Shown here piece by piece: positions 1 to 8,130 of a DNA stretch of 64,000 nt. Position numbers and translations under genes: made by a program. The notes beneath the pieces are model-generated. The model did not search any database and had not been told where the DNA came from. It saw only the letters and a program-made list of their open reading frames with translations. Source of the DNA: Allopontixanthobacter confluentis (GTDB taxonomy: Bacteria > Pseudomonadota > Alphaproteobacteria > Sphingomonadales > Sphingomonadaceae); NCBI RefSeq assembly GCF_009827615.1, contig NZ_WTYU01000002.1, positions 913,020-977,019 on the forward strand. Reading direction: 5' to 3'. Position 1 is the first letter of the stretch; each line of letters starts with the position of its first letter.

Positions 1-320
1 TGTCGCTGGGCCTTGCCATCCACGAACTTGCCACCAATGCCGCCAAATATGGGGCATTGTCGGTCGCTGACGGTAAAGTAAGCGTCACCTGGACGCATGA
101 AAACGGCGTGGCCAGAATTGTCTGGCAGGAAAGCGATGGTCCCCCTGTAAAGCAGGACCGCACACGGGGGTTCGGCACCGATCTGATTGAAAAGATCGTC
201 GCCCATGAATTGCAAAGTCCTGTCGAACTGGACTTCAACCCGGCAGGCGTGCGCTGTGTCATTACCGTGCCCATCCGCACACCGAGCGATTTTGCCATGC
301 GCGCAAAACGCACATCCTGA
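1..320 (+). CDS. HWE/HisKA_2-family sensor histidine kinase, C-terminal end (5' part outside window)
   Basis: The reading frame is open from base 3 and ends at a stop at 318-320. The visible part is the ATP-binding domain of a kinase: it opens with the N-box-like segment LAIHELATNAAKYGALS, typical of HWE/HisKA_2 kinases, followed by an FGTDLIEKIV segment resembling the G2 region and a closing beta strand. Kinases of this class phosphorylate PhyR-type regulators in alphaproteobacteria. The gene is convergent with phyR and separated from it by a bidirectional terminator, so it could be a PhyK-like partner; that is inference. Sensor domain and start are not visible. Confidence 0.87.
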   Translation, partial: SLGLAIHELATNAAKYGALSVADGKVSVTWTHENGVARIVWQESDGPPVKQDRTRGFGTDLIEKIVAHELQSPVELDFNPAGVRCVITVPIRTPSDFAMRAKRTS

Positions 321-417
321 TCCGAATAGGCGGCTACCTTACGCACCTGTTGGTGATAGGTGGGGGGTTGCTGATAGCGGGGTTGCGCATGACGCTGCCG
401 GCACCGTTGTCCCCACG

Positions 418-449
418 AAAAAGGCCCGCCAGATACTGGCGGGCCTTTT
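418..449. terminator. Bidirectional intrinsic terminator between kinase and phyR
   Basis: A perfect 12-bp stem (421-432 with 436-447, loop ATA) is flanked by A residues on the left and T residues on the right, so it can end transcription of both convergent genes. Confidence 0.85.
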
Positions 450-477
450 CAATAGGCTTGCGATGGTTCGCGGGTTG

Positions 478-1272
478 TCAGGACAGGGGCCGGCTCGATC
501 CGAAGAACAGTGCCTGGCTAATTGCAGCCCGCACAGTGGCTTCCTGAAATGGCTTGGTCACCAGATAGGTCGGCTCGGGCCGGTCGCCTGTCAGCAGGCG
601 TTCCGGATAGGCCGTGATGAAAATGACCGGCACGCTGCCGATAGCCAGAATATCATCAACCGCGTCGAGGCCCGAAGAACCGTCAGCCAGCTGGATGTCA
701 GCCAGAACCAGCCCCGGGGTGCGTTCTGCCACCACTTCCTGTGCCTGTGTCCGCGTGGCGGCCGTACCGCAGATTTCATGACCCAGGGACGACACAAGGT
801 CTTCCAGCTGCATGGAAATGAGCGGCTCGTCTTCGATGATCAGCACACTGGTGGTGGATTCGCGGTCAATTTCTTCAACCGCTTCCTGCACCAGCGATTC
901 CACGTCAGCGGAATCCAGATCCATGATCTCTGCTGCCTGGTCGATGCTAAAATCTTCCAGCGTCGTCAGCAGCAAAGCCTGCCGGTTGAGCGGAGTGATG
1001 GAGCGAAGGCGGGCATTGGCCGCATCTTCGTGATCCGATCCTTGCGACGAAGTCTCGTCCACTTCGAGATAGGCACTCGACCACACCTTGTTGAAGGCAC
1101 GGTATAGCGGCACCCGGCCGTTTTCGAGCGAGGCTTTGAGTTCCTCGTCAGCCAGCGCTGCTTCCAGCGTGGCCCGCACGAATGCATCGCCTGTTGCCTG
1201 CGATCCGGTAAGCGCACGCGCATAACGGCGTAAATACGGTAAATTTGTAGCGACCTGTTCACCAAGTGACAT
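478..1272 (-). CDS. phyR: PhyR, general stress response regulator (anti-anti-sigma response regulator)
   Basis: The 264-residue protein has an N-terminal sigma-factor-like domain (about residues 1-130) and a C-terminal receiver domain (about 142-260) with acidic pair E147/D148, phospho-acceptor D192 and the conserved Lys in VTKPFQ. When phosphorylated, PhyR sequesters the anti-sigma factor NepR and frees the ECF sigma factor EcfG. The start at 1272 (MSLGEQ) is chosen because the sigma-like domain begins there and the -10 of the EcfG promoter lies 33 bases upstream; the longer open frame would cross that promoter. nepR and ecfG are not in this window. The consensus EcfG promoter implies positive autoregulation. 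Confidence 0.95.
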   Translation of the reverse strand: MSLGEQVATNLPYLRRYARALTGSQATGDAFVRATLEAALADEELKASLENGRVPLYRAFNKVWSSAYLEVDETSSQGSDHEDAANARLRSITPLNRQALLLTTLEDFSIDQAAEIMDLDSADVESLVQEAVEEIDRESTTSVLIIEDEPLISMQLEDLVSSLGHEICGTAATRTQAQEVVAERTPGLVLADIQLADGSSGLDAVDDILAIGSVPVIFITAYPERLLTGDRPEPTYLVTKPFQEATVRAAISQALFFGSSRPLS

Positions 1273-1305
1273 GGTAACCCTTCCCTCATAGATTTGCGCG
1301 AATTT

Positions 1306-1330
1306 AACGTCTGCGCGTCGTGATTGTTCC
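1306..1330 (-). promoter_or_regulatory. EcfG-type promoter of phyR
   Basis: On the minus strand GGAAC (1330-1326), 16 bases, then CGTT (1309-1306). This matches the alphaproteobacterial general-stress sigma factor consensus GGAAC-N16/17-CGTT exactly. Confidence 0.85.
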
Positions 1331-1508
1331 TCGCGCAATAATCTGCACATGCATATTCTTAAACGAGCCGGTGCTGGCATAAGCAGGATTTGCCGCCATG
1401 TGCCAACCTGCAATATTCCGAAGAAACCATAATGCTCTCAAAAATATAGATAAATCGCAATCTCTTTTGACTGAATGCAGAATTATTTGCATCTTTTCGC
1501 AAGGGGCG

Positions 1509-1533
1509 GGAACTGCTTTCCTGGCGGGGCATT
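1509..1533 (+). promoter_or_regulatory. Probable EcfG-type promoter of candidate sRNA
   Basis: GGAAC at 1509-1513, 16 bases, then CATT at 1530-1533: one mismatch from the CGTT -10 consensus. The predicted start, 6-8 bases downstream, falls at the base of the first hairpin of the candidate sRNA. Confidence 0.55.
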
Positions 1534-1539
1534 ATGGTA

Positions 1540-1631
1540 TTATCACCGCCGAGACCCCCCCTCCCGTCCAAGCGGCGGTGATACGATCCCGAAGGGCCTC
1601 CGCTCAATCAGAAGAGCGGAGGCCCTTTTTT
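1540..1631 (+). ncRNA. Candidate stress-induced small RNA with C-rich loop (GsrN-like)
   Basis: There is no credible protein here. The predicted transcript of about 92 nt has two hairpins. The first is an 11-bp stem (1541-1551 with 1573-1583) exposing a 21-nt loop rich in C (seven consecutive C at 1555-1561, then TCCC). The second is a strong intrinsic terminator (1592-1627 plus T tract). It is preceded by a near-consensus EcfG promoter and sits beside phyR. GsrN of Caulobacter, a sigma-T-dependent sRNA with a C-rich 5' loop, has this general design. Homology to GsrN is inferred from architecture and context, not alignment. Confidence 0.6.
1592..1631 (+). terminator. Intrinsic terminator of candidate sRNA
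   Basis: A 14-bp perfect stem (1592-1605 with 1614-1627), 8-nt loop and a T run (1626-1631) on the plus strand only. It is orphaned unless an RNA gene precedes it, since no plus-strand CDS ends here. Confidence 0.85.
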
Positions 1632-1715
1632 CGTTTGGGTCGGCAGTAAAAATCATCAATCACGTCGAAAATGCAATTTGCAGCCAAAGTAGCAGTCATT
1701 GGGCGCTGCAACACG

Positions 1716-1748
1716 TGACAAGCGCAGCTGAAACAGCTGCGCTTGTCA
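1716..1748 (-). terminator. Perfect hairpin downstream of response regulator, probable transcription terminator
   Basis: A 15-bp perfect inverted repeat (1716-1730 and 1734-1748) with loop AAA, beginning 27 bases past the stop of the minus-strand response regulator. There is no clear T tract on either strand, so intrinsic termination is less certain than for the neighbouring hairpins. Confidence 0.5.
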
Positions 1749-1774
1749 GGATAACGGCGATGGGGACTTTGAAA

Positions 1775-2197
1775 TCAGGATTTGCGTAAAAGCGAAAACA
1801 GCCCGCGCCGTTCAGGTCCGCGGATTGCCTCGATCAGATCAGCAGGGTCATACGGCTTTTCCAGCACCGAACCCAGTTCGGCGATAGCCTGCGGAATATC
1901 CTGCGGCGCGCCGGTTGAAAATACGATGCGCGGCGGGCGCGGGCCAACTTCATTGACGAGTTCCGCCAGGGCCCAGCCATCATCCCGGTCCGCCAAGTGC
2001 ACGTCCAGCACCATGGCATCAGGGCGATGGTCGCGCAGCGATGCCAGCGCTTCTTCTGTCGAACTGCACAAGATAACTTCGCCGGCGCCTGCATCCATCA
2101 ACGCCTGTTCGATGGACATGGCCAGCAAGGCATCATCTTCGACAACCAGAATGCGGCGAAAGCCGGCTGGTGCGTTTTTGCCTGCAGTAATGCCCAT
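1775..2197 (-). CDS. Single-domain response regulator of the general stress locus
   Basis: The 140-residue protein is a lone receiver domain: acidic pair around E20/D21/D22, phospho-acceptor D65 (VLDVHLAD), Thr in FSTGAP and Lys in LEKPYD, with no output domain. The start at 2197 is supported by a GGAGG element upstream; the longer open frame would run through the EcfG promoter. Small receivers near phyR can act as phosphate sinks or as PhyR-pathway modulators of the SdrG/MrrA/LovR kind. That role here is inferred from the EcfG promoter and proximity to phyR. Confidence 0.88.
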   Translation of the reverse strand: MGITAGKNAPAGFRRILVVEDDALLAMSIEQALMDAGAGEVILCSSTEEALASLRDHRPDAMVLDVHLADRDDGWALAELVNEVGPRPPRIVFSTGAPQDIPQAIAELGSVLEKPYDPADLIEAIRGPERRGLFSLLRKS

Positions 2198-2245
2198 AAA
2201 CCCATCCTCCGGACGTGCCGGCAAAACGCCGGGTTCCCGAATGTG

Positions 2246-2271
2246 AACGCCGGGGCGGGCCGATGGGTTCC
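2246..2271 (-). promoter_or_regulatory. EcfG-type promoter of response regulator gene
   Basis: On the minus strand GGAAC (2271-2267), 17 bases, then CGTT (2249-2246), about 49 bases before the chosen start. It matches the general-stress promoter consensus exactly. Confidence 0.8.
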
Positions 2272-2334
2272 CGCAGAACTTTGCGCGTTTCAGCCGCGGC
2301 CGGCCCCTATGCGCCGAGCCATACAAATACCACG

Positions 2335-3522
2335 TCAGAGCGTTTTGGAATAGATCAGATATTCGCGGTTCACACTGCCGCCGATGGTATCGGCAATTGC
2401 CACCATTCCCTGATTATCATCCAGGATCCAGCCGATTTCAGCACGCGTGGCGCCAAAGGTTTCGACTGCTTCCTTGCGGATGACTTCGATCATCATGAAA
2501 GCCAGCTGGCTGGCCAGCCGCGAATTATGAAATTCCTTCAGCACGCCCATCAGCGGCACACGCATATGCTTGCCGCGTGGCCGGCGGACCCAGCGCAGAA
2601 GTTTGAACCAGCCAAACGGAAACAGCTTTCCGCCCGTCTGCACCAGCGCTTCGTTGATGTCGGGAAAAGTGATCATGAACGCCACCGGGCGGCCATCAAG
2701 TTCGGCAATCCGCACCAGTTCAGGATGGATCAGCGGCAGCATTTTCCTGGCCGCATAGGAAATTTCGCGTTCGGTGAATGGAACAAAGCCCCAGTTACCC
2801 GACCATGCATCGTTCAAAATACCCAGGATAATCCGCACTTCGTCTTCAAACCGGGATTTATCGACCGGGCGGATGGCAATCCGTTCGTTACGCTCACCCG
2901 ATTTGACGATGCGCTGCACCAAAGGGGGAAAGTGATCGCCTATCGGCAGATCATATGTCAGCAATGATTTCACCGGCGCATAGCCGGCCGCTTCGATCCA
3001 TCCCTGATAATGCGCCGGATGGTGGCCCATCATCAGCATGGGGGCGTGATCATGCCCTTTTACCAGCAGGCCAGGCTCTTCCCAGATGGACAGGGAAATC
3101 GGGCCCAGAACTCTGGTCATGCCCTCCGCACGCAGCCAGTTTTCGGCAGCCCGCAGCAAGGCATCGCCCACGGCCTGGTCCGCCGCATCATAATAGCCGA
3201 ACATGCCGGTGCCCGGCCCCATGCCCTGTTCCGGCGGAATTTTAAGGGCAAGTTCGTCAATATGGGCAGAAATGCGCCCCACGGCCTGCCCATCACGTAG
3301 GGCAATGAACAGCTGGACGCGGGCGTGGGCGAAAAACGGGTTCTTGTGCGGGTTAATGAGTTCCAGCTGTTCTGCCCGCAGCTGCGGCACGAAATGCGGC
3401 AACTGGCTGGAAAATGTCCGCCCCAGATCGACAAATCTGGCGCGGTCACGCTTGTTTGCCGCCGACAGCGGCGTGACGGTAATGTCACCCATTTCCCGAT
3501 GCCCCCAACTATCGAAAATCAA
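2335..3522 (-). CDS. GNAT-like acyltransferase-fold protein of unknown substrate
   Basis: The 395-residue cytosolic protein belongs to a conserved proteobacterial family of about 380-400 residues whose C-terminal half resembles an acyl-CoA N-acyltransferase fold; relatives have been loosely annotated as dATP pyrophosphohydrolase or N-acetyltransferase. No classical Q/RxxGxG/A loop stands out, so catalysis is unproven. Starts at 3522 or 3492 (MGDITV) are both possible; neither has a strong Shine-Dalgarno. It lies 18 bases downstream of the fatty-acid hydroxylase and is probably cotranscribed with it, suggesting a role around lipid or acyl modification (inference). Confidence 0.72.
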   Translation of the reverse strand: MIFDSWGHREMGDITVTPLSAANKRDRARFVDLGRTFSSQLPHFVPQLRAEQLELINPHKNPFFAHARVQLFIALRDGQAVGRISAHIDELALKIPPEQGMGPGTGMFGYYDAADQAVGDALLRAAENWLRAEGMTRVLGPISLSIWEEPGLLVKGHDHAPMLMMGHHPAHYQGWIEAAGYAPVKSLLTYDLPIGDHFPPLVQRIVKSGERNERIAIRPVDKSRFEDEVRIILGILNDAWSGNWGFVPFTEREISYAARKMLPLIHPELVRIAELDGRPVAFMITFPDINEALVQTGGKLFPFGWFKLLRWVRRPRGKHMRVPLMGVLKEFHNSRLASQLAFMMIEVIRKEAVETFGATRAEIGWILDDNQGMVAIADTIGGSVNREYLIYSKTL

Positions 3523-3540
3523 GCCTGACCGGTCAGCCGT

Positions 3541-4404
3541 TCAGGACTGGCCTTCCTTGCCCAGCGCACGGCGGCGCGGATGGCCGCTGGCGATGCCGCC
3601 CGACAGATCCTTGACCCATGGATAGGTCTTGGCAACTTCTTCGTCATAGCCAAGGTTGAACACACTGGGCGAACGCTTGGGGCGCTCCTTCTTTTCGTAA
3701 AACGTGCCCAGCAGGCGGTCCCAGCCATAATTGGTTATGCCGAAATTGCCCGTTTCATCAAAATAATGATGTTCGTTATGGCGCTGTTTCATGTGCTGGA
3801 CCCATGCCCATTTGGGCTTGAATGCCAGATGCTGGATGCAATGCATGAATTCATAATAACAGGTGGTCAAAAGGCCCGCCGCAAAGGCGGTCAGCGCGCC
3901 GCCGGGGCCGGCAATCAGCCAGCCGACAGGCAACGTTGCAATGGCAATGGTGGGCACGGTGGTGTGCAATGCGCCGAACAGGACGTTCAGTTCATTCGGA
4001 TCCTGATGGTGGTCATAATGGATGCGCTTCCATGTTGGCGAAAGCCATTTGGATTTCCACATCCATTTGCCGTGCAGAACATATTGATGAAGCAGATGCC
4101 AAACCAGCGGATAGACGAAGAACGCCGCAGCCGCAGACAGGACAGTGCCGAGCACGCTGGCGGGGTAAAACGCAAATGCCACGATGCACAGGGCCACTAG
4201 GCCAAGATAGGTGATGATGGTGTAATGCTGGAAATAGGCCACGATCAGCTGGCCCAGCGTCATCCGGTCAAGGTAGTGACTGCGCTTCCAGAACGGCAGA
4301 TTGCTCTGGTCAGCAGTGCTGCCAGCCTTGCTGACCGAAGCGTTGTCGGATGCGGAGTTGGTCTGAGACACTGTCTGTTTCCTGGTTATTTGAGATGCGC
4401 CCAT
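3541..4404 (-). CDS. Sterol desaturase/fatty acid hydroxylase superfamily membrane protein
   Basis: The protein of about 287 residues has four or so membrane segments and the histidine clusters of the di-iron hydroxylase superfamily: HLLHQYVLHG, HYDHH, a HC..H segment, and QRHNEHHYF near the C terminus. Such enzymes hydroxylate or desaturate acyl chains, carotenoids or sterol-like lipids using O2. 2-hydroxy fatty acids are common in sphingomonad lipids, so a fatty-acid hydroxylase is a reasonable guess, but the substrate is not readable. An alternative GTG start at 4371 has AGGA upstream. The gene is followed directly by the acyltransferase-like gene. Confidence 0.85.
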   Translation of the reverse strand: MGASQITRKQTVSQTNSASDNASVSKAGSTADQSNLPFWKRSHYLDRMTLGQLIVAYFQHYTIITYLGLVALCIVAFAFYPASVLGTVLSAAAAFFVYPLVWHLLHQYVLHGKWMWKSKWLSPTWKRIHYDHHQDPNELNVLFGALHTTVPTIAIATLPVGWLIAGPGGALTAFAAGLLTTCYYEFMHCIQHLAFKPKWAWVQHMKQRHNEHHYFDETGNFGITNYGWDRLLGTFYEKKERPKRSPSVFNLGYDEEVAKTYPWVKDLSGGIASGHPRRRALGKEGQS

Positions 4405-4514
4405 AGCAGGCCGTTGCCACCTGCGCCACAAGCGCGCTGCGGAGCCCGTTAAAAGACTATATGGTGCACTGCAATATATCTGTGTCGCTGAACAAGCGCT
4501 GACCAGACCTGCGC

Positions 4515-4543
4515 AAAAAGGGCGGCCCGTTGCCGGACCGCCC
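4515..4543 (-). terminator. Intrinsic terminator of the lipoprotein gene
   Basis: Minus-strand stem GGGCGG/CCGCCC (4538-4543 with 4520-4525) with an inner extension across one mismatch, a 4-nt loop and a following TTTTT tract (4519-4515). It lies 34 bases past the stop of the lipoprotein gene. Confidence 0.75.
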
Positions 4544-4576
4544 CAATATGGTGGCTGTGTCGGGATAAAAAACCCC

Positions 4577-4900
4577 TTAGTCGGTTTCAACCGTCAGCGA
4601 TGGCTTGCCATCGACATTGGCCTGAACGCGGGTGTTACCGTCAGTGATGTCCGCATTCACGCCATTGGCATCAATCGTAACGCGGTCGCCAGTGGCAGCG
4701 TTTCCTGAAACAGTGTCGGTGGCCGCCTGTCCAGCGGTTGCATCAGCGGCAACAGCGCTGTCGCCGCCCATCGGCGCGGCTGTAGTGGCGGCTTCGCCAG
4801 TGGTGGCCATGGCATCGGTTTCGCCCGCAGCATCATTATCAGCGCAAGCGGCAAGCGCGACGAGAGCGGGGAGGACGAGAGCAATTGCAAATTTTTTCAT
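4577..4900 (-). CDS. Small Ala/Thr/Asp-rich lipoprotein
   Basis: The 107-residue protein opens with a lipoprotein signal, MKKFAIALVLPALVALAAC, with lipobox LAAC and Cys19. The mature part is low-complexity and acidic, rich in A, T, D and G, with no known domain; it ends in a short beta-like segment. It is probably anchored in an envelope membrane and has no inferable function. A good Shine-Dalgarno (GAAGGAAAA) precedes the start. A GGAAC-N16-CGTC element at 4954-4930 on the same strand is one base from an EcfG promoter, so stress induction is possible. Confidence 0.75.
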   Translation of the reverse strand: MKKFAIALVLPALVALAACADNDAAGETDAMATTGEAATTAAPMGGDSAVAADATAGQAATDTVSGNAATGDRVTIDANGVNADITDGNTRVQANVDGKPSLTVETD

Positions 4901-4961
4901 CGGATTTTCCTTCAGATGGTTTGACCCAAGACGCCGGAAGGCGAGCTTTGTTCCCGGCGGC

Positions 4962-5579
4962 CTAGCCGGCGATAAAGCGGATCATGGCAATTCTGTGTGG
5001 GGTGGGTCTGCCGGGGGCGGGCTCCGCTTCATCAGGCGGCGGTTGCGAACCATGCAGGCCTGCTTGCAAAGCGGACGCAGTCTCTTTTTCCAGCAGTTCT
5101 GCCAGGCGCGGGTGGGCCGACAGTTCTTCGACCGCGACAAATCCGAGTGCGCCGTAGAATGGCGCGTTCCATTCAACGTCCGAAAATGTCGTCAGGGTAA
5201 GGGCCTGAAATCCCGAATTGCGGGCATCGACAATGGCTGCGCGCACCAGGCCTGAACCCATGCCCATCCGCTGGCAATCTGCATGGACTGACAATTCGAG
5301 GATATGGATTTCGCGGCCAACACTGATGGCGCTGAGAAAACCGGCAATCCTGTTATCGCGCAGCGCCACCAGGCACCGGCCCTTGCCAATCAGGATGCGG
5401 TGCCGTTCCTGCGTGATAACTTCTGCATTGGCCAGATGCGCCAGTTGCGGTTCTGCCTTGAAAAGCTGCGCGGCAGATTGCTCAATGGCGGGCAGAAATT
5501 CTGCATCTTCCGGCCGGGCAAGGCGCAGAGACCACTTAGGCTGCGACCCTGCAGGGTGCGGCGATGCAGATGCCGTCAT
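4962..5579 (-). CDS. GNAT family N-acetyltransferase
   Basis: The 205-residue protein carries a GNAT domain (about residues 18-160) with acetyl-CoA-binding motif A visible as LSVHADCQRMGMGSGLV and a later APFYGALGF segment typical of motif B. The last 35 residues are proline-rich and variable. The start overlaps the stop of lptG by 4 bases (ATGA), so it is translationally coupled as the last gene of lptF-lptG-GNAT. Its acceptor (amine, protein N terminus or antibiotic-like molecule) cannot be told from sequence. Confidence 0.88.
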   Translation of the reverse strand: MTASASPHPAGSQPKWSLRLARPEDAEFLPAIEQSAAQLFKAEPQLAHLANAEVITQERHRILIGKGRCLVALRDNRIAGFLSAISVGREIHILELSVHADCQRMGMGSGLVRAAIVDARNSGFQALTLTTFSDVEWNAPFYGALGFVAVEELSAHPRLAELLEKETASALQAGLHGSQPPPDEAEPAPGRPTPHRIAMIRFIAG

Positions 5580-6673
5580 TCCTCAGTCCTGATCAACACG
5601 GTTTCGCCAATCAGCAGGAACAGGAAAAACGGTGCCCATGCCGCCAGCAGGGGTGGGTAGCCGCCAAAATTGCCCATGGCGAGAGCGGCGTTATCGACCA
5701 CGAAATAGGCAAATCCCAGCCCCATGCCGATAATTGCGCGTACAAACAGCTGCCCCGATCGGGCCAGTCCGAAGGCCGCCACCGCCCCCAGCAAGGGCAT
5801 CAAAAAGGCCGACAGTGGCCCCGAAATCTTGTGCCACCATTTGCCCCGCAATTCCGCAGTGCGGCGGCCCGCTGCCTCAAAGTCTTCAATGGATTGCGAC
5901 AGTTTCCAGAAGCTCTGCGCATCGGCATCAATACTGTCGAGTTCGATCTGTTCCGGGGTGAGGCCGGGAGCCACCACGATCCGGTCAACAGTGGTTGTAT
6001 CGGCGGTCTCGACATCAAACCGCGTGGCGTCCTGCAATTCCCAGCCCGGGGCGGCATAGACCGCTTTGCTGGCGCGGATCTGTTCGGACAGGATGCCGCC
6101 TTTATCGCGTTTATACCAGGTCACTGCGTTCATCTGCGTGGCGGCACCTGTTCCGGCGATGGAACTGGCTGCCAGGATATTGTCCCCATCCACCAGATAG
6201 ACATTGGACTTGATGCCGGAATCCTGCGGGACAGGACCAAAATCATTGGCTTCCCACGCCTTCAGCGTCGCGGTGGAGCGTGTGACGACCCGTTCGTTGA
6301 AGGCAAAGCTGACCAGTGACACCACTGCCGCCGTCAACAGCAGCGGCGCCAGCACCTGATGGGCGGACAGGCCCGCAGCCTTCATGGCCACAACTTCGCT
6401 GTTCTGGTTCAGCGTGACGAGGGAGATGATGGTTGCCAGCAGCACCGAATAGGGCAGGAAACGCGCAATCACCTGCGGCACCCGCAGTGTGACATAGGTC
6501 CATAACTGGGCCTGCCCATTGCCCGGTGCGCCCAGAATTTTGCCGCTGGTGCTCAGCAGATCAAGCGACATCAGCACCAGCACCAGCACCGCCAGCATGG
6601 CGATGATACGCAGGGCAAACATCTTGGCCAGATAGAGGGTCAATGTGCGCGATGGGAAGAAATCAAGCTGCAT
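5576..6673 (-). CDS. lptG: LptG, LPS export ABC transporter permease
   Basis: The 365-residue permease of the YjgP/YjgQ family has N-terminal membrane helices, a periplasmic beta-jellyroll (about 100-265) and C-terminal helices, the standard LptF/G layout. With LptF and the ATPase LptB it extracts lipopolysaccharide from the inner membrane and passes it to LptC. It sits 2 bases downstream of lptF with a GGAGG site before the start, and overlaps the GNAT gene at its end. Sphingomonads use glycosphingolipids alongside or instead of LPS; which glycolipid this transporter carries here cannot be told. Confidence 0.93.
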   Translation of the reverse strand: MQLDFFPSRTLTLYLAKMFALRIIAMLAVLVLVLMSLDLLSTSGKILGAPGNGQAQLWTYVTLRVPQVIARFLPYSVLLATIISLVTLNQNSEVVAMKAAGLSAHQVLAPLLLTAAVVSLVSFAFNERVVTRSTATLKAWEANDFGPVPQDSGIKSNVYLVDGDNILAASSIAGTGAATQMNAVTWYKRDKGGILSEQIRASKAVYAAPGWELQDATRFDVETADTTTVDRIVVAPGLTPEQIELDSIDADAQSFWKLSQSIEDFEAAGRRTAELRGKWWHKISGPLSAFLMPLLGAVAAFGLARSGQLFVRAIIGMGLGFAYFVVDNAALAMGNFGGYPPLLAAWAPFFLFLLIGETVLIRTEE

Positions 6674-6675
6674 GG

Positions 6676-7941
6676 CTATTGCGCCGCCTCCGGTTGCAGG
6701 TCGCCATCATCATCGATGACCGGTTCAAACCGGCGCCGTTTGCGGCGGAACAGTTTGCGGATTTTCTTGGCAATTTTGGCAGAGCCGCTTTCCAATGCGC
6801 CAATTGCCTGCCCGCCCGGAACATAGGCCACGCGGTAATACATCCACATGATCAGCGCGGCAAAAATCGCAAATGGCCCCCACAACGCCAGCACCGGATC
6901 CGCGCGGCCCAGCGTGGCAAAATCCTGCCCGTATTCATTCACCTTGTGATAGGCGACCACCATCACGATGGACAGGAAAACGCCCAATGCGGACGTTGAC
7001 CGTTTGGGCGGGATAGCAAGCGAGATAGCCAGAAGCGGGAGCAGCAGCATCATCACAACCTCCACCATGCGGAAATTGAAGCTGGCCTGACTGGCATCGC
7101 GCTGGGTTTCGGTGCCTTCCGGGCTCCACCCGATGCGCAGAAGTTCGGGCAGGATATATTCGCGTTCGGCATCACCGCGCTGACGGAATTTTTCCATCGC
7201 CGGCAAATCTATTGGCAAATCATGGCGCGTGAAACTCAGCACACGGGGAGTGGAATTGCGGCCCCCTTGGGTGCCCATATCCTGCACGATGGTGCCATCG
7301 GTAAGACGCAGGATGATGGTGTCGGGATTGTCGGAGGTAGCAAGGAAATTGCCTTCGCGGGCAGATATGGACAGCACTTGCCCCTTGCTATTGGCCACGC
7401 GGGCAAAAATGCCGATCAGCTGGCGGCCTTCGTTGCGGCTTTCCTCGATCCGAAGGGCAGTGCGGTCCGCCAGGGTGGTGAATTCGCCCACCTTGATGGA
7501 AGCGCCCAGCGCGCCGGAACGCAATTCATATTCCAACTGCTCGTAATAATAGCGGCTCATTGGCTGGACGTAGAAAACCAGCGCCACATTCAGCCCCACC
7601 ATCAGCGCGGTGATGATGTAGGGCATGCGCAGCAGCCGACCATATCCCAGGCCCACTGCACGCAGCACGTCCAGTTCGCTGGAAGTGGCCAGTTTGCGGA
7701 ATGCCAGCAGAATGCCCAGCAGCAGGCCGAGCGGGATTGCCAGGCTGGCATATTCAGGGACAAGGCTGGCCAGCATCTTGAAGACGACGCCCACCGGCCC
7801 GCCTTCGGTCGCGACAAAGTCGAACAGGCGCAGCATCTTGTCCAGCGTGAACAGCGATGCTGCCAGCACGAAAACGCCGATCATGGGCACCAGCACCAGC
7901 CGCAGAATATACCGGTCTATGGCGGGAATGAATTTGAACAA
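6676..7941 (-). CDS. lptF: LptF, LPS export ABC transporter permease
   Basis: The 421-residue permease of the YjgP/YjgQ family is paired with lptG immediately downstream. The N-terminal helix segment (IDRYILRLVLVPMIGVFVLA), the SELDVLRAVG-type coupling region, a periplasmic domain and a C-terminal basic tail of K/R-rich residues before an acidic end are visible. It forms the LptB2FG core with LptG. It is first in the operon; the 190-base gap to clpS holds only short direct repeats of CGCTCAGGCCA. Confidence 0.93.
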   Translation of the reverse strand: MFKFIPAIDRYILRLVLVPMIGVFVLAASLFTLDKMLRLFDFVATEGGPVGVVFKMLASLVPEYASLAIPLGLLLGILLAFRKLATSSELDVLRAVGLGYGRLLRMPYIITALMVGLNVALVFYVQPMSRYYYEQLEYELRSGALGASIKVGEFTTLADRTALRIEESRNEGRQLIGIFARVANSKGQVLSISAREGNFLATSDNPDTIILRLTDGTIVQDMGTQGGRNSTPRVLSFTRHDLPIDLPAMEKFRQRGDAEREYILPELLRIGWSPEGTETQRDASQASFNFRMVEVVMMLLLPLLAISLAIPPKRSTSALGVFLSIVMVVAYHKVNEYGQDFATLGRADPVLALWGPFAIFAALIMWMYYRVAYVPGGQAIGALESGSAKIAKKIRKLFRRKRRRFEPVIDDDGDLQPEAAQ

Positions 7942-8130
7942 GGTCGCGCAGCCTGCCGGTTAGCGGTGAAAGGTGTCGCGCGCCCTTAGCGCGAATTTCG
8001 CTGGCGGTCATGCCTTCTGTTATGCTGGCTTTGAACCCGGCTAATTACCCAGCCCCAGATGTGGCGGCCTGTTAGCAGTCAAGCCATACGCGCTCAGGCC
8101 AGAAACGCTCAGGCCACACGCGCCGGCGCC

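Noticed and set aside
320-2334. nepR or ecfG near phyR
   Set aside because: Searched both sides of phyR; no frame of about 60 residues with NepR features and no ECF sigma factor were found, so they must lie elsewhere.
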